Position numbers and translations under genes: made by a program. The notes beneath the pieces are model-generated. The model was not told the DNA's origin. It was given only the letters and a program-made list of their open reading frames with translations, and did not search any database. Positions 13,031 to 24,134 of a DNA stretch of 64,000 nucleotides are shown piece by piece. The stretch's first letter is position 1. Each line of letters begins with the position of its first letter. Origin of the DNA: Earliella scabrosa (taxonomy: Eukaryota > Basidiomycota > Agaricomycetes > Polyporales > Polyporaceae); NCBI GenBank assembly GCA_022605405.1, contig JABYQQ010000013.1, forward strand, positions 1,426,001 through 1,490,000, in the 5' to 3' direction.

Positions 13031-14065
13031 TCAGAAAAGACGGCGAAAAAAGGGTCTGCGCACGTTATACCAATAGAACGCGACCTGATACTCGTGCACG
13101 GTCCGCCCGACGAGGTACTGCACCCCGACCCACGTTGCGAGCAGCACGAGCGCCGCGCAGGTCACCACGTCGAGCCGCCACAGCGCCGACAAGCCGGTCG
13201 ACCACAGCAGGAGCGGGACGAGCACCGTGTACTTTGCCGACGCCCCAAACATGATCGGGATCGTCTGCCGCCCGACGGCGCGGTCGCCCTCGACGTCCTT
13301 GAAGTCCTGCGAGTGGATCGTGGTCGCGAAGATGCCCGTGCTGCACACGATCGAGCACAGCGCGACCGGGTCAAGATCGCGCGCGTGCAGCCCTAAAATC
13401 GGACACCGCACGTCAGCGTTGGAACCCCCGATAGCATGCACGGCTGGCTTCGTGACCGCCGTGCGCGAAAGAAGGGCTTCCTCACCAGCGACGAGCGTCG
13501 CGCCGGCCTCGAACGCCGCGAAGCCGAGCGCGTTCACGAGGTTGCGGATCGCCCAGTGGCGCTTGTGGGCGGCGAGCTCGTTGTAAATGACGGTGAGCGC
13601 GACGAGCGCGACGCTCGCGTAGAACGTCTGAGCGCTGTAGAGCGCGGACAGCGCCCAGCACGCGGGCACGGTGAGCCACCGGAAGAGGACGGCGTGGGGG
13701 AGCGAGATGCGCCGCGCGGGGAGCGGGCGGTCCGCCTTGTTCTTCGCGTCCTCATCCGGGTCCATCGTCTGGTTCGAGATGTCGAACTGGAGCAGGTGCA
13801 GCCAGACCCAGAAGAGGACGTGCGGGAAGCGGGCGAGGCCGTGGAGGGGCGCGGACGCGGCTGCGAGGAAGCTCTGGAGGGACGAACATGACCAGGGTCT
13901 CGGTCAGCCTGGATGACATGACGGCACGGTAGAAGCCAGGGAGCAGAGCGGGGTACGCACCACTGGGATGAGGGTCGTCTTTATGTCCGACTTCGTGAAC
14001 AGAAAGCATGTGTAGAGAAAGGACGAGAGGCGAGACGGGCCATGGGACAGAAACCTGAGGGGCAT
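13031..14065 (-). CDS. UbiA-family prenyltransferase / terpene cyclase-like membrane protein
   Basis: Polytopic membrane enzyme of the UbiA superfamily, which binds prenyl diphosphates through two aspartate-rich motifs. The start at 14065 reads MPLRFLSHGPSRLSSFLY and has a TATA-like element about 75 bp upstream. The first Asp-rich motif is FDISNQTMDPDEDAKNK, followed by RPLPARRISLPHA and hydrophobic helices. The second is HSQDFKDVEGDRAVGRQ. An intron is inferred inside LVAG/LHARDLDP, where the intron happens to be open in frame. The C-terminus runs HEYQVAFYWYN to the stop at 13031; the last residues could instead lie on a further exon. Length is about 290 residues, usual for fungal UbiA proteins of unknown substrate. 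Known relatives include aromatic prenyltransferases and UbiA-type sesquiterpene cyclases such as fumagillin Fma-TC; sequence alone does not decide. A frameshifted relative lies at 42880-43138. Confidence 0.87.
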
Positions 14066-14136
14066 CTTTGGCTAACGACGAAGACTACGGTCGGATACCA
14101 GTGTAGTTCAACTTGGACGAGCACCGGCGGGGCCAG

Positions 14137-14144
14137 GTATATAT
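14137..14144 (-). promoter_or_regulatory. TATA-like element of the UbiA gene
   Basis: AATATATA on the minus strand, about 75 bp upstream of the start at 14065. No gene was recognised in 14145-15220. Confidence 0.4.
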
Positions 14145-15220
14145 TCATGCCGCCCCAGGCCAGCGATTTGCTTCGCCATGTGCGCTTTAAAACTGCGTAG
14201 AATGACCGGTCTCTTTCCGGACATACGGGGAGGTGCAGCAGAGTTCGGACCTCAACGCGAGACCCGGTCGTTTGGAAGGGCTTCGACACGCTGGCGCCAA
14301 CCTTGGCTCGACGTTGCCCGGAGTAATCATCCTAGCTGGGCGCAGGCTTCACGTACAGGTACCAGCGGAGCTGTAGCAGATAGTTCCACGAAAGGTTTGA
14401 AGGCGCCAACGATACGCAACCTGCGACATATCATGTTGCAATTGAACTGCAGCGATGATCAACTACAACTTGCAACCCTTGTGACAGCTGAACCTGGGCA
14501 TGCGTGAGTACAGTGCATGCAAAAATGGCATGAACTCACCGTGAACCATCAGAAATCGACATCTGCGCCGCGATACACGGCTCGGGCAGGTTCGTATTCG
14601 GTGGAGAACCTCCGCAAGAAGTTGTTGAAAGAGCAGCGCGCGCGCCTAAAACATGCGCTCCCGGAGTGGCTTAGCGATTATGGTAACAATTCACACCAGC
14701 CTAACAGCACCCGCGATGGTACTCAGTTCAACGAGCGGCCGCACAGCGCGCGCCGCCGACGGTGTTGGGAAAGACTGCTCTCCCCAGGCCCTGAGAAGGC
14801 CGCTTGAGACCACAAAGTTACAGCGCGCATGTGGATGTGCTAGCAACCACCTCTGGCGCGACTACCGTCCGGAGCCTGACAGTCCGGCTTTGCAGTTCAA
14901 CTTCATTTGTTCTGGCACTGATACAAGCGTCTCTACTAGTACTACCACACGCAACACCGAGCGCCCCGGGTCCGTCCACACCGAACGCTCCATGTTGTAT
15001 CTCCTGTCCCGCGTCTCATCCGCCTCATCATCATGATAATCTACATACATTTACACCATCCAGAAGCTTGAGCCTCTTCAGCCGGCGCCTCGCCGTGCGC
15101 CGGCGGCACCGTCCCACTCGGGCTGCTGCAGGGGACCAAAAAGAAGACATACTAGTACACGCGGCTTCGCTAGCGGCAAAGAGAAGGGGGGTAGGAAGCG
15201 AGGGAAGGGCACGGCCGCGC
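14145..15220 (+). other. Intergenic stretch, no gene recognised
   Basis: This lies between the UbiA promoter and the 3' end of GMC oxidoreductase 3. Open frames of 60-180 codons exist on both strands, but they are low-complexity, show no domain and overlap each other. Confidence 0.4.
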
Positions 15221-18120
15221 TCACGTCTGGCTCTGCTTGATGATGTCCGCCGCCTTCTCCGCGACCGCGTACACCGTCGCCTGAATGTGCGTCGAGATCT
15301 CCTGCGGGACCGCACGGACACGGCGTCAGCGCACGCTCGACCATAACCGAAAGACGAGACTGACCATGGGCAAGATCGAGGCGTCCGCCTAGAAAGAACA
15401 CGGACACAGTCAGTCAGCCTCCGCACACCACCCGAGTCACTCAAGCACTCACCACGCGCACGTTCACCGTCCCATACACCCTCAGCTGCGGATCGACGAC
15501 CCCGCCGTCCTCGCGCGGGAGCATCGCCGCGGACCCGAGCGGGTGGTACAAACAGCCGCAGTGGTTCCTGATGTACTCGACCAGCGCCGCGTCCGACGCG
15601 CTCTGCTCCGCCGTCGGGCAGAACTGCGACACGACGGACGAGCGGAGCGGCGCGGTGTCGTACAGCTTGAGCGCGGCTTTGAGCACGCCGAGGAGCAGCT
15701 CGAGGTCGAGCGGGTTCGAGAGGCAGTCTGCGGGCGGCGGGTGAGTGGATTTGGGGTGTGGAGTTGTGGAGTGCGGGGTGAGGAGGAAGGTGTGTCAGAA
15801 GGTGTGTGCGCTCGGTGGTAGAGGGAAGACAGGACGGGGATATGAGATAAGACGTACTGGGATCAATGGCAGGCGGCGCCTTGGGGTCTGCGGATGCGAT
15901 GTGCACGGAGCCGCGAGAGAAGGGGTGGGAGATCGAGCAGATGACGGACGAGTAGTGCGTCTTGGGCACAGGCTGGAGGCCCGAGCCAAAGTAGAATCCC
16001 GCAAAGGGAGAGATCCTGGATGGCACAGGCGGTGGTGGGTCAGCGCCCAGAGGGGATACGGGGAAACGGGGGGGACGCACTCTCCCTCTGCGGACGACGG
16101 GTCGGCGAGCCACTCGATCTGTTTCTCGATCTGCTTCTTCAAGCCGGGCGGGGCGGCTTGCGCGGACTTGGCCGCCTTCTCCTTCCACTCTTGCAGCTGC
16201 TCGTCCGTCGCGAACTGCTTGGTGGGCACGAACGCGTAGAGCGCTGCGGCGACTGTGGCAAAGAAGCCTTTCTTAGATTTGCTGCCGATACATTGTTAGG
16301 ACAAGAAGAGTTGAGAGGTGGGTGTGTGCGCACTAAAGCTCGGCCTGCTCAGCGACGAGGGCGGGCTCCTGGGGGATGATGTCGACGCTCTTGTACTCGG
16401 GCTTCATCTCGTGCGTGGTGTTGATGAATGGATGGTCCTGTCCAGAGCATTGAGCATAATGTTCGAAGGGACATCAGTATCAATCGGTTGTACCTCTGCA
16501 AGGTGATGATCAGTAGAGCAACACCGATGGCATTTGTCGAGTACTCACGCAAGTTCTCGCCGACACCGGGAAGGTCGACGAGGGTCTCGATTCCATACTT
16601 GCTCAGGATGTCCTTGTTGCCGATGCCTGTCTCGACGTCAGCATCGGCATGTCAAGTCACAAGGATCCCGCGCACCTGAAAGCTCGAGGATCTGCGGGGT
16701 CTGGAATGCACCTGACAACGCGCTCGGCTTAGCATATGGTGCAGTTTGAGACAAGAACGCTCAATCTCACCAGCAGAGACGATGACCTCCTTCTTGACCT
16801 GCACAACGTAGGTCTTGTCTCCGTGGATGAACTCTACGCCTGTCGCAACCAGCGGGGAGGAGCCAGGACGGAACACGATCCGGGCCACGTGCGCGTTCGT
16901 GAGGACGGTGAGGTTCTTCCTGTCCGCGTTCGGTGCATAGTAGGCCTAGAGTTGGCCTTCAGAACCCACGGCACCTCTGAATGTCCGAGAGAAGTACCCA
17001 CGCTCCCAGAGTAGCTGCGAGTGCCGGTACTGGAGTCGACACAAGCAAAGACCGTAGCGCACCCAGTGACGCTCCCGCCGTACTAATGACAATCCCATCA
17101 ATGACGCCGTCGTGTGCGAGAGGATGGATGACGCGTACCGGGTCAGGGTTGCGAGGTACGCCAATCTCCTCAAAGGCCTCGGTGAAGGGGATGTGGTGAG
17201 CGGCATAGATGTGAGGGTATCCCTTCTTGAGGGGACCCGAATCGCCGTGCCACTTTGGGTTGGGCTCGACGAGCTTGTATTCGGGACCCAGATCGGTTGG
17301 GACCGGGAGCGTCGTTTCCGACTGGCAAGGCCTTGGATGAGGGATTGAAACTGAGACACGAGATGCGATGTACCTTCTTGAAGTACTTGAGGAACTCTTG
17401 CCAGTTCCATCCAGGGTTCCCAAGAGCCTCGATAGCTAGAGAATTGAACGAATCAACCGCCCGCTCGTGAGGTCGAATCTTTGTTTCACCCACCGTCATA
17501 TTCGGCTGCACCAGCACTGGGATGAAGTAAGGTACCGTGTAGCAGAGAGCACGTGAGGCGATCTCACCGAGTGTTACCCAGGAAATTCAGCTGGCAAGCA
17601 TGACAGTCAGCGTACAGCCATCTAGGACTTGAAAAAGCGAGCTCACCCCGGATGAGCCACCAAGACCTTTCCCACTATGGCAAGATCAGCACTGATCACA
17701 CTGGGGGACACCAGGGACACCTACCGCGGCTGATAGATCGGGCGATTGTTGGCGTACTTCTGGGGGACAGACATGAAGGCCCAGTCTAGCTCGGGTTTCA
17801 TGAGCGTCTGGCCGGCCATGCCTGCAGGAACGATGAGCACGATTAGCTGCGAAGGCTGCAGTGTGGGCAAGCCGAGAGTAGGCAACATACCAGGAATGTT
17901 GATTCCGTCAACAGTGGCATGCCAGTCGCCGGCCTCAATGACGGCGACAGTCACGGATGGGTCCTCTGACAAGCTAAGAACACAATCAATCGATGCCTGG
18001 AGAGTGAAGGTAGAGTGGAAGGCTAGGGACGCACCGGACGGCGACAGGAAGACCAGCGGTGCCGCCACCGACGATGATGTAGTCGTACGGTTGGGAGGTG
18101 AGCTCGTCGGGAGTCGTCAT
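15221..18120 (-). CDS. GMC oxidoreductase 3, no signal peptide
   Basis: FAD-dependent GMC family enzyme. The start at 18120 opens MTTPDELTSQPYDYIIVG, placing the FAD motif GGGTAGLPVAVR at the extreme N-terminus with no leader, so an intracellular enzyme is likely. It continues VTVAVIEAGDW, INIPGMAGQT, the first signature GKGLGGSSGLNFLGNTR, then GNPGWNWQEFLKYFKK. The stretch VDSSTGTRSYSGS precedes AYYAPNADRKN. The second signature ends FQTPQ.LELSG. The C-terminal catalytic histidines are in LYHPLGSAAMLPREDGG and STHIQATVYAVAEKAAD. The protein ends KQSQT at 15221, about 600 residues. The frame stays open through more than ten introns when spliced by comparison with GMC 4 (35705-38481), its close paralogue. 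It is head to head with DUF6534 gene A, 1.54 kb between starts. Substrate unknown. Confidence 0.9.
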
Positions 18121-19656
18121 GTTGAAGCGTCAACGTCCGGAACGGCGATTGCTAGCAGTTGCGTAATGTAGGAGAGACCTCTCGCCAACGGAGGGAATGA
18201 GTTGGGAGAGTGTCTATAAGGGAAAAAGAGCAGGAGGCGCTGAGGTGGTGGTCAGTTTCCCGGAGTGCTGCGGGAATATGGAAGGGAGACTTACGTGTCG
18301 AGGATATCGTGAGTCGTGCGGGCAGAAGCATAGGGTACGATCATGGTCGGGAGATGGAAGAGGGTAAAGGTGACGTGCGGGGCCCAGTCTGTGGTCGCCG
18401 CTGGCCCTTGGTCGGATGGCCGGTTTGGGTGTGGGCGGCTGGAAGGTGCGCGCTCAGGAAGCATGGCCGCGGCGAGAGAAGGAGGTGATGGAAGACGGCG
18501 CGTCGTGGGCTGGCCATGGGAGAGCTTGAGGCCATTCCGAGTGCCGCCGGAGTGGTGCCCGCGGGGAGGACATGAGCAGACCGTAGCAGACCGTAGCAGG
18601 TTCCGCGTCAGTGGCTTCGAAGATTGATACATGCCTTCCTCTCGGTCACGCGCTGAGATAGGTCGAGGTACTGCCCGCTCCAAACCCGCTCGGCCGTCCG
18701 AGAGCGTTCACCAACTTAAGGCCTCACTCGGGCCACATTTGGCGCCAGATGCCAGCAAGCGCTCCGCTTACCATATTTGGGTGACTCGCGCTCTTCCTCC
18801 GACTTCTTTCGGACAGCCTCACTCTCGGTGGATCACTAGTCGTCGCTCCCCGGCCTTGAAAATCACAAACATCGGCATCTGCCAGACAATCTCTGCGTTG
18901 GGGCTCAATTGGTCCGCAACTCAGCTCGTACATGTATGTAGCCCGCCCTTCGATCATCAGACAGGGCCCGGTAGCTTCGTCTCAACACTCGCCTTCGTCA
19001 TACAGTCCTCAGATAGCGCCTGAGGCACTCATTCATCCATCGACCACATGTCCAATCAGCGGTCATTATCCGAACGTCGCACTTGTCGTTTCATCATCCA
19101 TCTAGGTCTTCGACTCCGAGGTGCGTCTACTTTTAGCCACAGCACCCTTCGAAGCCCTCTTTGCGACTAATCGAGTGCACCGGCACCTTGTATTTTAGTT
19201 CAGTTCTTCCGCCCATCTGTCAGCCCCTACTTTAAGTTTGCGCCAACACACCGCATCGCACAGCTGCCGCCGGCACCGAGGTCCGGTGTTTGCAACTCAG
19301 CCTGCACATGACAACTACACCCTTGTCGACATCCAGACAACCCATACGACTGCCCCAGGACCAGGTCGTAACAACGGCAGTCTTGTATACCGCACTACAT
19401 CGAGCAGAGGCATGAGGCATCGCACACCCGCGCCGCGATAGCAAGCAATACGCAGGGCTCGAGTGAACACAGAATCCCCATTCAATTTCCACTTGGATTG
19501 ACTTCTGCTATCAGTTCGGAGTGATCCATCCCATACCCCGCTCGCTCCTAATCCGCATCCTCTGTCATGATCAGCCTTTGAGCGCGTCCGGGCTTATAAG
19601 CCTCCTCCTACAAACGTGACCATCTCGCCTCCCATCTCGCCCCGGCCGCCCTCAAC
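18121..19656 (+). other. Divergent intergenic region between GMC 3 and DUF6534 A
   Basis: About 1.54 kb separates two diverging start codons. No coding sequence was recognised. It includes a short direct repeat CAGACCGTAG at about 18578-18597 and a TATA box for the right-hand gene. Confidence 0.45.
19594..19600 (+). promoter_or_regulatory. TATA box of DUF6534 gene A
   Basis: TTATAAG is about 60 bp upstream of the ATG at 19657, in the usual position for a core promoter. Confidence 0.5.
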
Positions 19657-21309
19657 ATGTCGGATCCCAGTGCTCTACCCCCTCCCATACCGGACGTTGC
19701 TCAATAGTGAGTGTAATGTGGGATCTCACATACTGGTACTGACTCCTTCCTTCCTAGCACTGCTCCTCAGGTGTGTCATGCCATGCTGGCATTGCAAGCT
19801 GCGCATGAATTCTAAGCCCGACCCAGGTCTTTGGGCACCTCTTCAATTATGGTCTGTTCGGGGTCTTACTCACGCAAATCTGTCAGTACTACCATCACAA
19901 AGACGCTATCTACCTTGAACGACCCCAAGTCTAACACGTCTTTCATTGCAGATATCTATTCGCTCTCGTTCCCCAACGACGGCAAGTTCATCAAGGCATA
20001 CGGTCAGTCCTCCCGGCTCCCGCGTTCCTTCGCAGTCCTGTCCGGCACCATGCTGACAGTGACAACGATCACGGGGGCACAGTATACGGCCTGTTCGCGG
20101 TCGAATGCGTCCAGATCATGCTAGCCTCGCACGACGCGTACCAAATCCTCGGAGGCGGCTGGGGCAACATCGCGGAGCTGCAGAGCATCCAGTTCATGTG
20201 GTTCGATCTGCCCATCCTCGCAGGAATCAGTTGCGTTCAAACCCTCTCCATCGCCGAGATGGACCGAACCCCCTTTCTGATCCCATCCTCTTCTTCATTG
20301 CAGTTTCATCCTCCGTCCAGTGCTTCTACGCGTGGCGGATCTATCTGCTCAGCAAGTCGATCGCCCTCTCGGTGGTCATCTGCATGGTGCGTGCGCGCTC
20401 GCTCGCCGATGTGGTCCCCCGCGACTGTTGGAAGCTAACCCTCATGACAGATCTCCTTCACGCAGTCCATCAGTGCCATCGTCATGGGCACCATGGTCCA
20501 CGTCCTCAAGGTCCCCGGCGACGAGGTGCAGGTCCGCACGACCGCGGTGACGACCGTCTGGCTCGGCGGGAGCCTCGCGTGCGACGTCATCATCGCGGTG
20601 TGCATGGTGTACTACGTGCGTCCCGCGCGCGCTCACTGCTGACTGACTGTTGATTGTGGGCTGATGCAACCCGCGGTCTGCAGCTGTCGAAGGGCAAGCA
20701 GGGTCTGGCGTCCGACGCGATCCTCTCAAGGCTCATGCGTCTCAGCGTCGAGACCGGCGCCGCGACGGCGTCCGTCGCGTGTGTCGAGCTTGTCCTCTTC
20801 CTTGTGTACAAGCACAACAACGCGCATCTCGGGCCGTACGTCCCCTTCCTCCTCCTCCACCATCCACCATCCATTAGTCACCATCCTTCGTCCACCATCC
20901 CTCCTCTCGTTCCCCACCTCCATGCTAACGCACCGCACCGCACAGCGCGCTCGTCCTAAGCAAGCTATACAGCAACTCCGTAATGATGACCTTCAACAAC
21001 CGCTCGCAGCTGCGCGCGCTCCGCGGCGGCGTGCAGACGTCGACCCGCGGGCGCGTGGCCTGGGTCACGACGGAGACGCAAGTCGAGACCACCGTCGATC
21101 CCACGCCGATCATCCGCCCGCCCGGACAGGGAGGGCGCGCGCACGAGTACAGCCTGAAGAGCTTCGCGAGCGCGAGCAAGGGGGAGGACTTGGACTTGGA
21201 GGGGTTGCCTAAGGCGGCTATTCAGGGTGCGTTGATTCTTGCTTCTTTGTGTGTGGATGCATGGATTGGATGGACGCTCATTGTTTGTTGTGGGATGATA
21301 GATGTGTGA
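19657..21309 (+). CDS. DUF6534 multi-span membrane protein A
   Basis: Member of a basidiomycete-expanded integral membrane family with about six to seven helices and unknown function. Exon 1 (19657-19706) encodes MSDPSALPPPIPDVAQ; a 13-base micro-exon (19758-19770) encodes YTAPQ; the next exon starts VFGHLFNYGLFGVLLTQ. Then follow VYGLFAVECVQIMLASHDAY, GGGWGNIAELQSIQFMWFD, FYAWRIYLLSKS, LGGSLACDVIIAVCMVYYLS, SDAILSRLMRLSVETGAATA and LSKLYSNSVMMTFNNR. The last corresponds to the family's usual KLYxNSLLATLNxR block. A hydrophilic cytosolic-looking tail follows. The last coding exon is only 8 bases (21302-21309, phase 1), giving IQDV-stop. Without that splice the frame also stops at 21309. It is head to head with GMC 3. 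Closest paralogue is D. Confidence 0.87.
19758..19770 (+). other. 13-base coding micro-exon of DUF6534 A
   Basis: CACTGCTCCTCAG flanked by AG and GT. With two bases from exon 1 it encodes YTAPQ, leading into VFGHLFNYG. Equivalents: 30051-30063 (B), 33773-33785 (C), 40673-40685 (D), 50776-50788 (E). Confidence 0.8.
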
Positions 21310-21552
21310 GGGGCTACTGGTGGGGTGAGCGTGATCGGCATCTGCGGACTGGGACTGGGACTGGGACGCTGCAAGAGGGGTTTCGGCTGCGTTGGTCGCT
21401 ATGTACATGTATATGCAGCGGGGTGGGCACGACTCTCGCTATCTATTGACTCTATCTAGCACGAGCACCGATCCTACTACTAAGTCATCGCACGCCCTTC
21501 CCATCCGGAAGAGCACCTCGTCCACGAACGCGCCGCGCATAAGTGATCAATC

Positions 21553-23765
21553 TTACCTATAGATGATCGAAATGTGCCCATACTCCTCGTCCCCCTCCTG
21601 CGCGCCCCCAGCAGCGAACAGCCACTGCCGGAGCACCGGCCACCCGACCTCGAACCGCGTGCAGATCTCGTCCGTGTGGTGCTCACCGTCGAGCAGCGGC
21701 AGCAGCTCCGGCGGGAACCGCGCCGCGCCCTGCGGCACCGACGCCTCGCGCGGGATCCGCGCCCGTCCCCCGCCCCCGCCCAGCAGCACATTCGACCGCC
21801 CCCCACTCGACTGCTCGCTCTCGAGCGTGTCCGCGCGGTCCGGCGACGACGGCGCGACCTCTCTGCTCTCGGCCGCGGAGGAGGATGAGGAGGCGGGGAA
21901 AGAGGGGAAGGCGGAAGTGGTGGTCGAAGCGCGGCCCCGGCCGTACAGGCGCGACACGGTCTGGTACGCGCGGTCGTGCAGCGGCTTGCGGCTGCTGTCG
22001 CGCGTGCGGAGGAGCTCGAGCGAGCTCTCTGCTGCGCTCGCCCGCCGCGAGGAGACCGGGACGAGCTCGGCGCCGGCGGAGGCGATGGTGGCCTGTGCGG
22101 CGTCTGGGATGCGGCCTCGCGCGCGGAGGGATTCTGCGTCGGGGCGGGAGGTGGGGGGCGAGGGCCCGGGGGTGGGGACAGACGCGAAGCTCTTGCCGCG
22201 CTTGCGCCCGAGAGAGGCCATTCCTGGGCGGCGGTCTTGGGTTTGTGAGAGGCTTTGGAGGAGGATGGGCCAGCGGTGGACGCGGCGGAGGAAGCCCTGG
22301 TGCGGGAGGGCGCTGTGAGCGAACGAAGGAGCAAGCGAGCGTGGGTGCGCGTGGAAGGGAGCGACGCACCTTGATCACGCCGAAGCTCGTGAACCGCCGG
22401 ACGTCGATCCCGAGCGTGTGGACGTCGCACTCCTCCATCCAGTCGCGGACGGTCTTGCCCGCGCGGAAGCGCGAGTAGAGGTGCAGCAGCGTGGGCCAGT
22501 CGAGGATCACGCAGCCTGTTGGCGGAGCGTGAGCATGCTCTTCGAGGGACGGAGGGTGCGTTGCGGGGCTCACCGGGTCTCGTGACGTAGGGGCCGCATT
22601 CGTCTTGGATGTGGGCTTCGTCTGCGAGCCAGCGCATGCTCTTCCGGAGGGTGTACATGTTGGAGTACTGGAAGATGTCGATCATCATGATCACTTGGTA
22701 GTATCTGCCGGAGACGTTCAGTGCCTCCCTCGGTTGTACGCTGGGACTAACACTCACAGCAGATGAGATATAGCGAGGCGGGTCAGGTTGGGATCGCAGT
22801 TCGCGAGGCGCGCGATGCGACTGACGTGGTTTATACCGTCGATGAACGGGCATATCTGGTGCGACGGAATTGAGCACAGCGCAAGCGGCAAATAATGGAG
22901 ACCTACCTTCACCACAGTCAAGTCCCAATTGGGTTCGATCCTATTGGTCAAGTTGATGAGAGCCAAGGGTACCATCCAGTCCTTGACGGGAGGAGGGTTG
23001 GGGTAGAATGGGAAGATCTTGAGCTCGATCGAGTTGAACCGGTCGATGGGAATAGATGTCTCTGAGTACGAGTTGAGGTCTTCGTATAGCTGCTCGAGGA
23101 TGGCGTGGACCGCGGGAGCACTCCGAGGGGAAGACAGGAAGCCAGACTCCTTCTATTGGCACAAGATGAGCTAATATGCGGACTATGTAGGGAAAGACTC
23201 CTACCTCGCATGCTGTGAGCACTCTGCTCACCTTCCGCGCCACGGGCTCATAGCAGCTCAGATCCGCGCCGCGCTCGAAGACGAAGCAGACATTGTAGAG
23301 GAAGTAGTTTCGTGGATACGACTCCTCGTCCAAGCGCACAGGGAAGCCCAAGATCTGATGGCCCTTCGTAGCACAGATGACGAGTCTTCCGCAGAGTGCC
23401 TTGGGAGGTATGACATACTTGGAGATGTCGTCGAAATGGAACAGGAAGCGATTGGCGGACGAGCTGCGCTTTTGGGGGGAGAGCAAGCTTCTCGCATCCA
23501 GTCGTTGTGAGACTGGAGAAGACAAAATGGAGCTCGATGGTGCCCGGGAGGGGAAATCGAACTCTGCGAGGGACGGTGTTGACGACGCGGGTGAAGCAGC
23601 AAAGAGGGGGTTGCTGGAAGCGCCTGAGGCGTGACCAGAGGAGGACGAGGTCGCAATCAGGGCTTCCGGTACCTGCGACACTATCTTCGGTCCTTGTTCG
23701 ACATCAAATACAGCGTAGAAGACAGACTCGAGGCGGGGAAGAAAGGACGCTCCATTTGAGGACAT
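21553..23765 (-). CDS. NPR2: Nitrogen permease regulator 2 (NPRL2/NPR2)
   Basis: Subunit of the SEACIT/GATOR1 complex, which restrains TORC1 during amino-acid or nitrogen limitation at the vacuole. The start at 23765 gives MSSNGASFLPRLESVFYAVF then DVEQGPKIVSQVPE, the longin-type N-terminus. A serine-rich insertion follows, then FHFDDISKYVIPPKALCGRL and LGFPVRLDEESYPRNYFLYN, hallmark NPR2 blocks. Middle exons at 22500-23160 carry LNSIELKIFPFYPNPPPVK-like sequence. The C-terminal exon has a long Ser/Arg/Gly-rich linker, then LLPLLDGEHHTDEICTRFEV, the winged-helix end found in the family, and finishes HISIIYR at 21553. It is larger than yeast Npr2 in the linker only. It is divergent from ECM2 with about 370 bp between starts. 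The open frames antisense to the GC-rich linker are shadows. Confidence 0.93.
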
Positions 23766-24134
23766 GGGTTACTGTGCAGACCTTGGATAATTGAGTGGTT
23801 CAACAAGGTCGCGGTGTCACTGGATCGGAGACGCGTACAGAACGTGGAGTTACGCGTTTTCCCTGTGTGAGCACGTCAGTATCTGGACGGGCGCACGAAA
23901 CAGCTATACTCGTACGCACAGTGCCATCTGTGCAGTCTTGGGCTCACTGGCTCGCTGTCATTGGTGCGAGGAGGCGTGAACGCTTGCTAGACGCCCACAA
24001 TGTGTTGGCGGTGCTGACTAAGTAGATGTTTCGTAGCCTTGGGCGGCTGTGGCTCTGCTCTCTCCTCCACATCCCTCTGGCTTTCCTTCACAGACTTACT
24101 CTCTCTTCCCTCATCTACGCACTAGCATATCAGC

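Noticed and set aside
14804..15346. Plus-strand open frame of 180 codons near the GMC 3 3' end
   Set aside because: Low-complexity Ser/Arg/Pro sequence overlapping the real minus-strand GMC exon.
21563..22318. Plus-strand open frame of 251 codons opposite the NPR2 C-terminal exon
   Set aside because: It is antisense to a GC-rich Ser/Arg/Gly linker of a well-supported gene, has no recognisable domain, and its length is explained by base composition.
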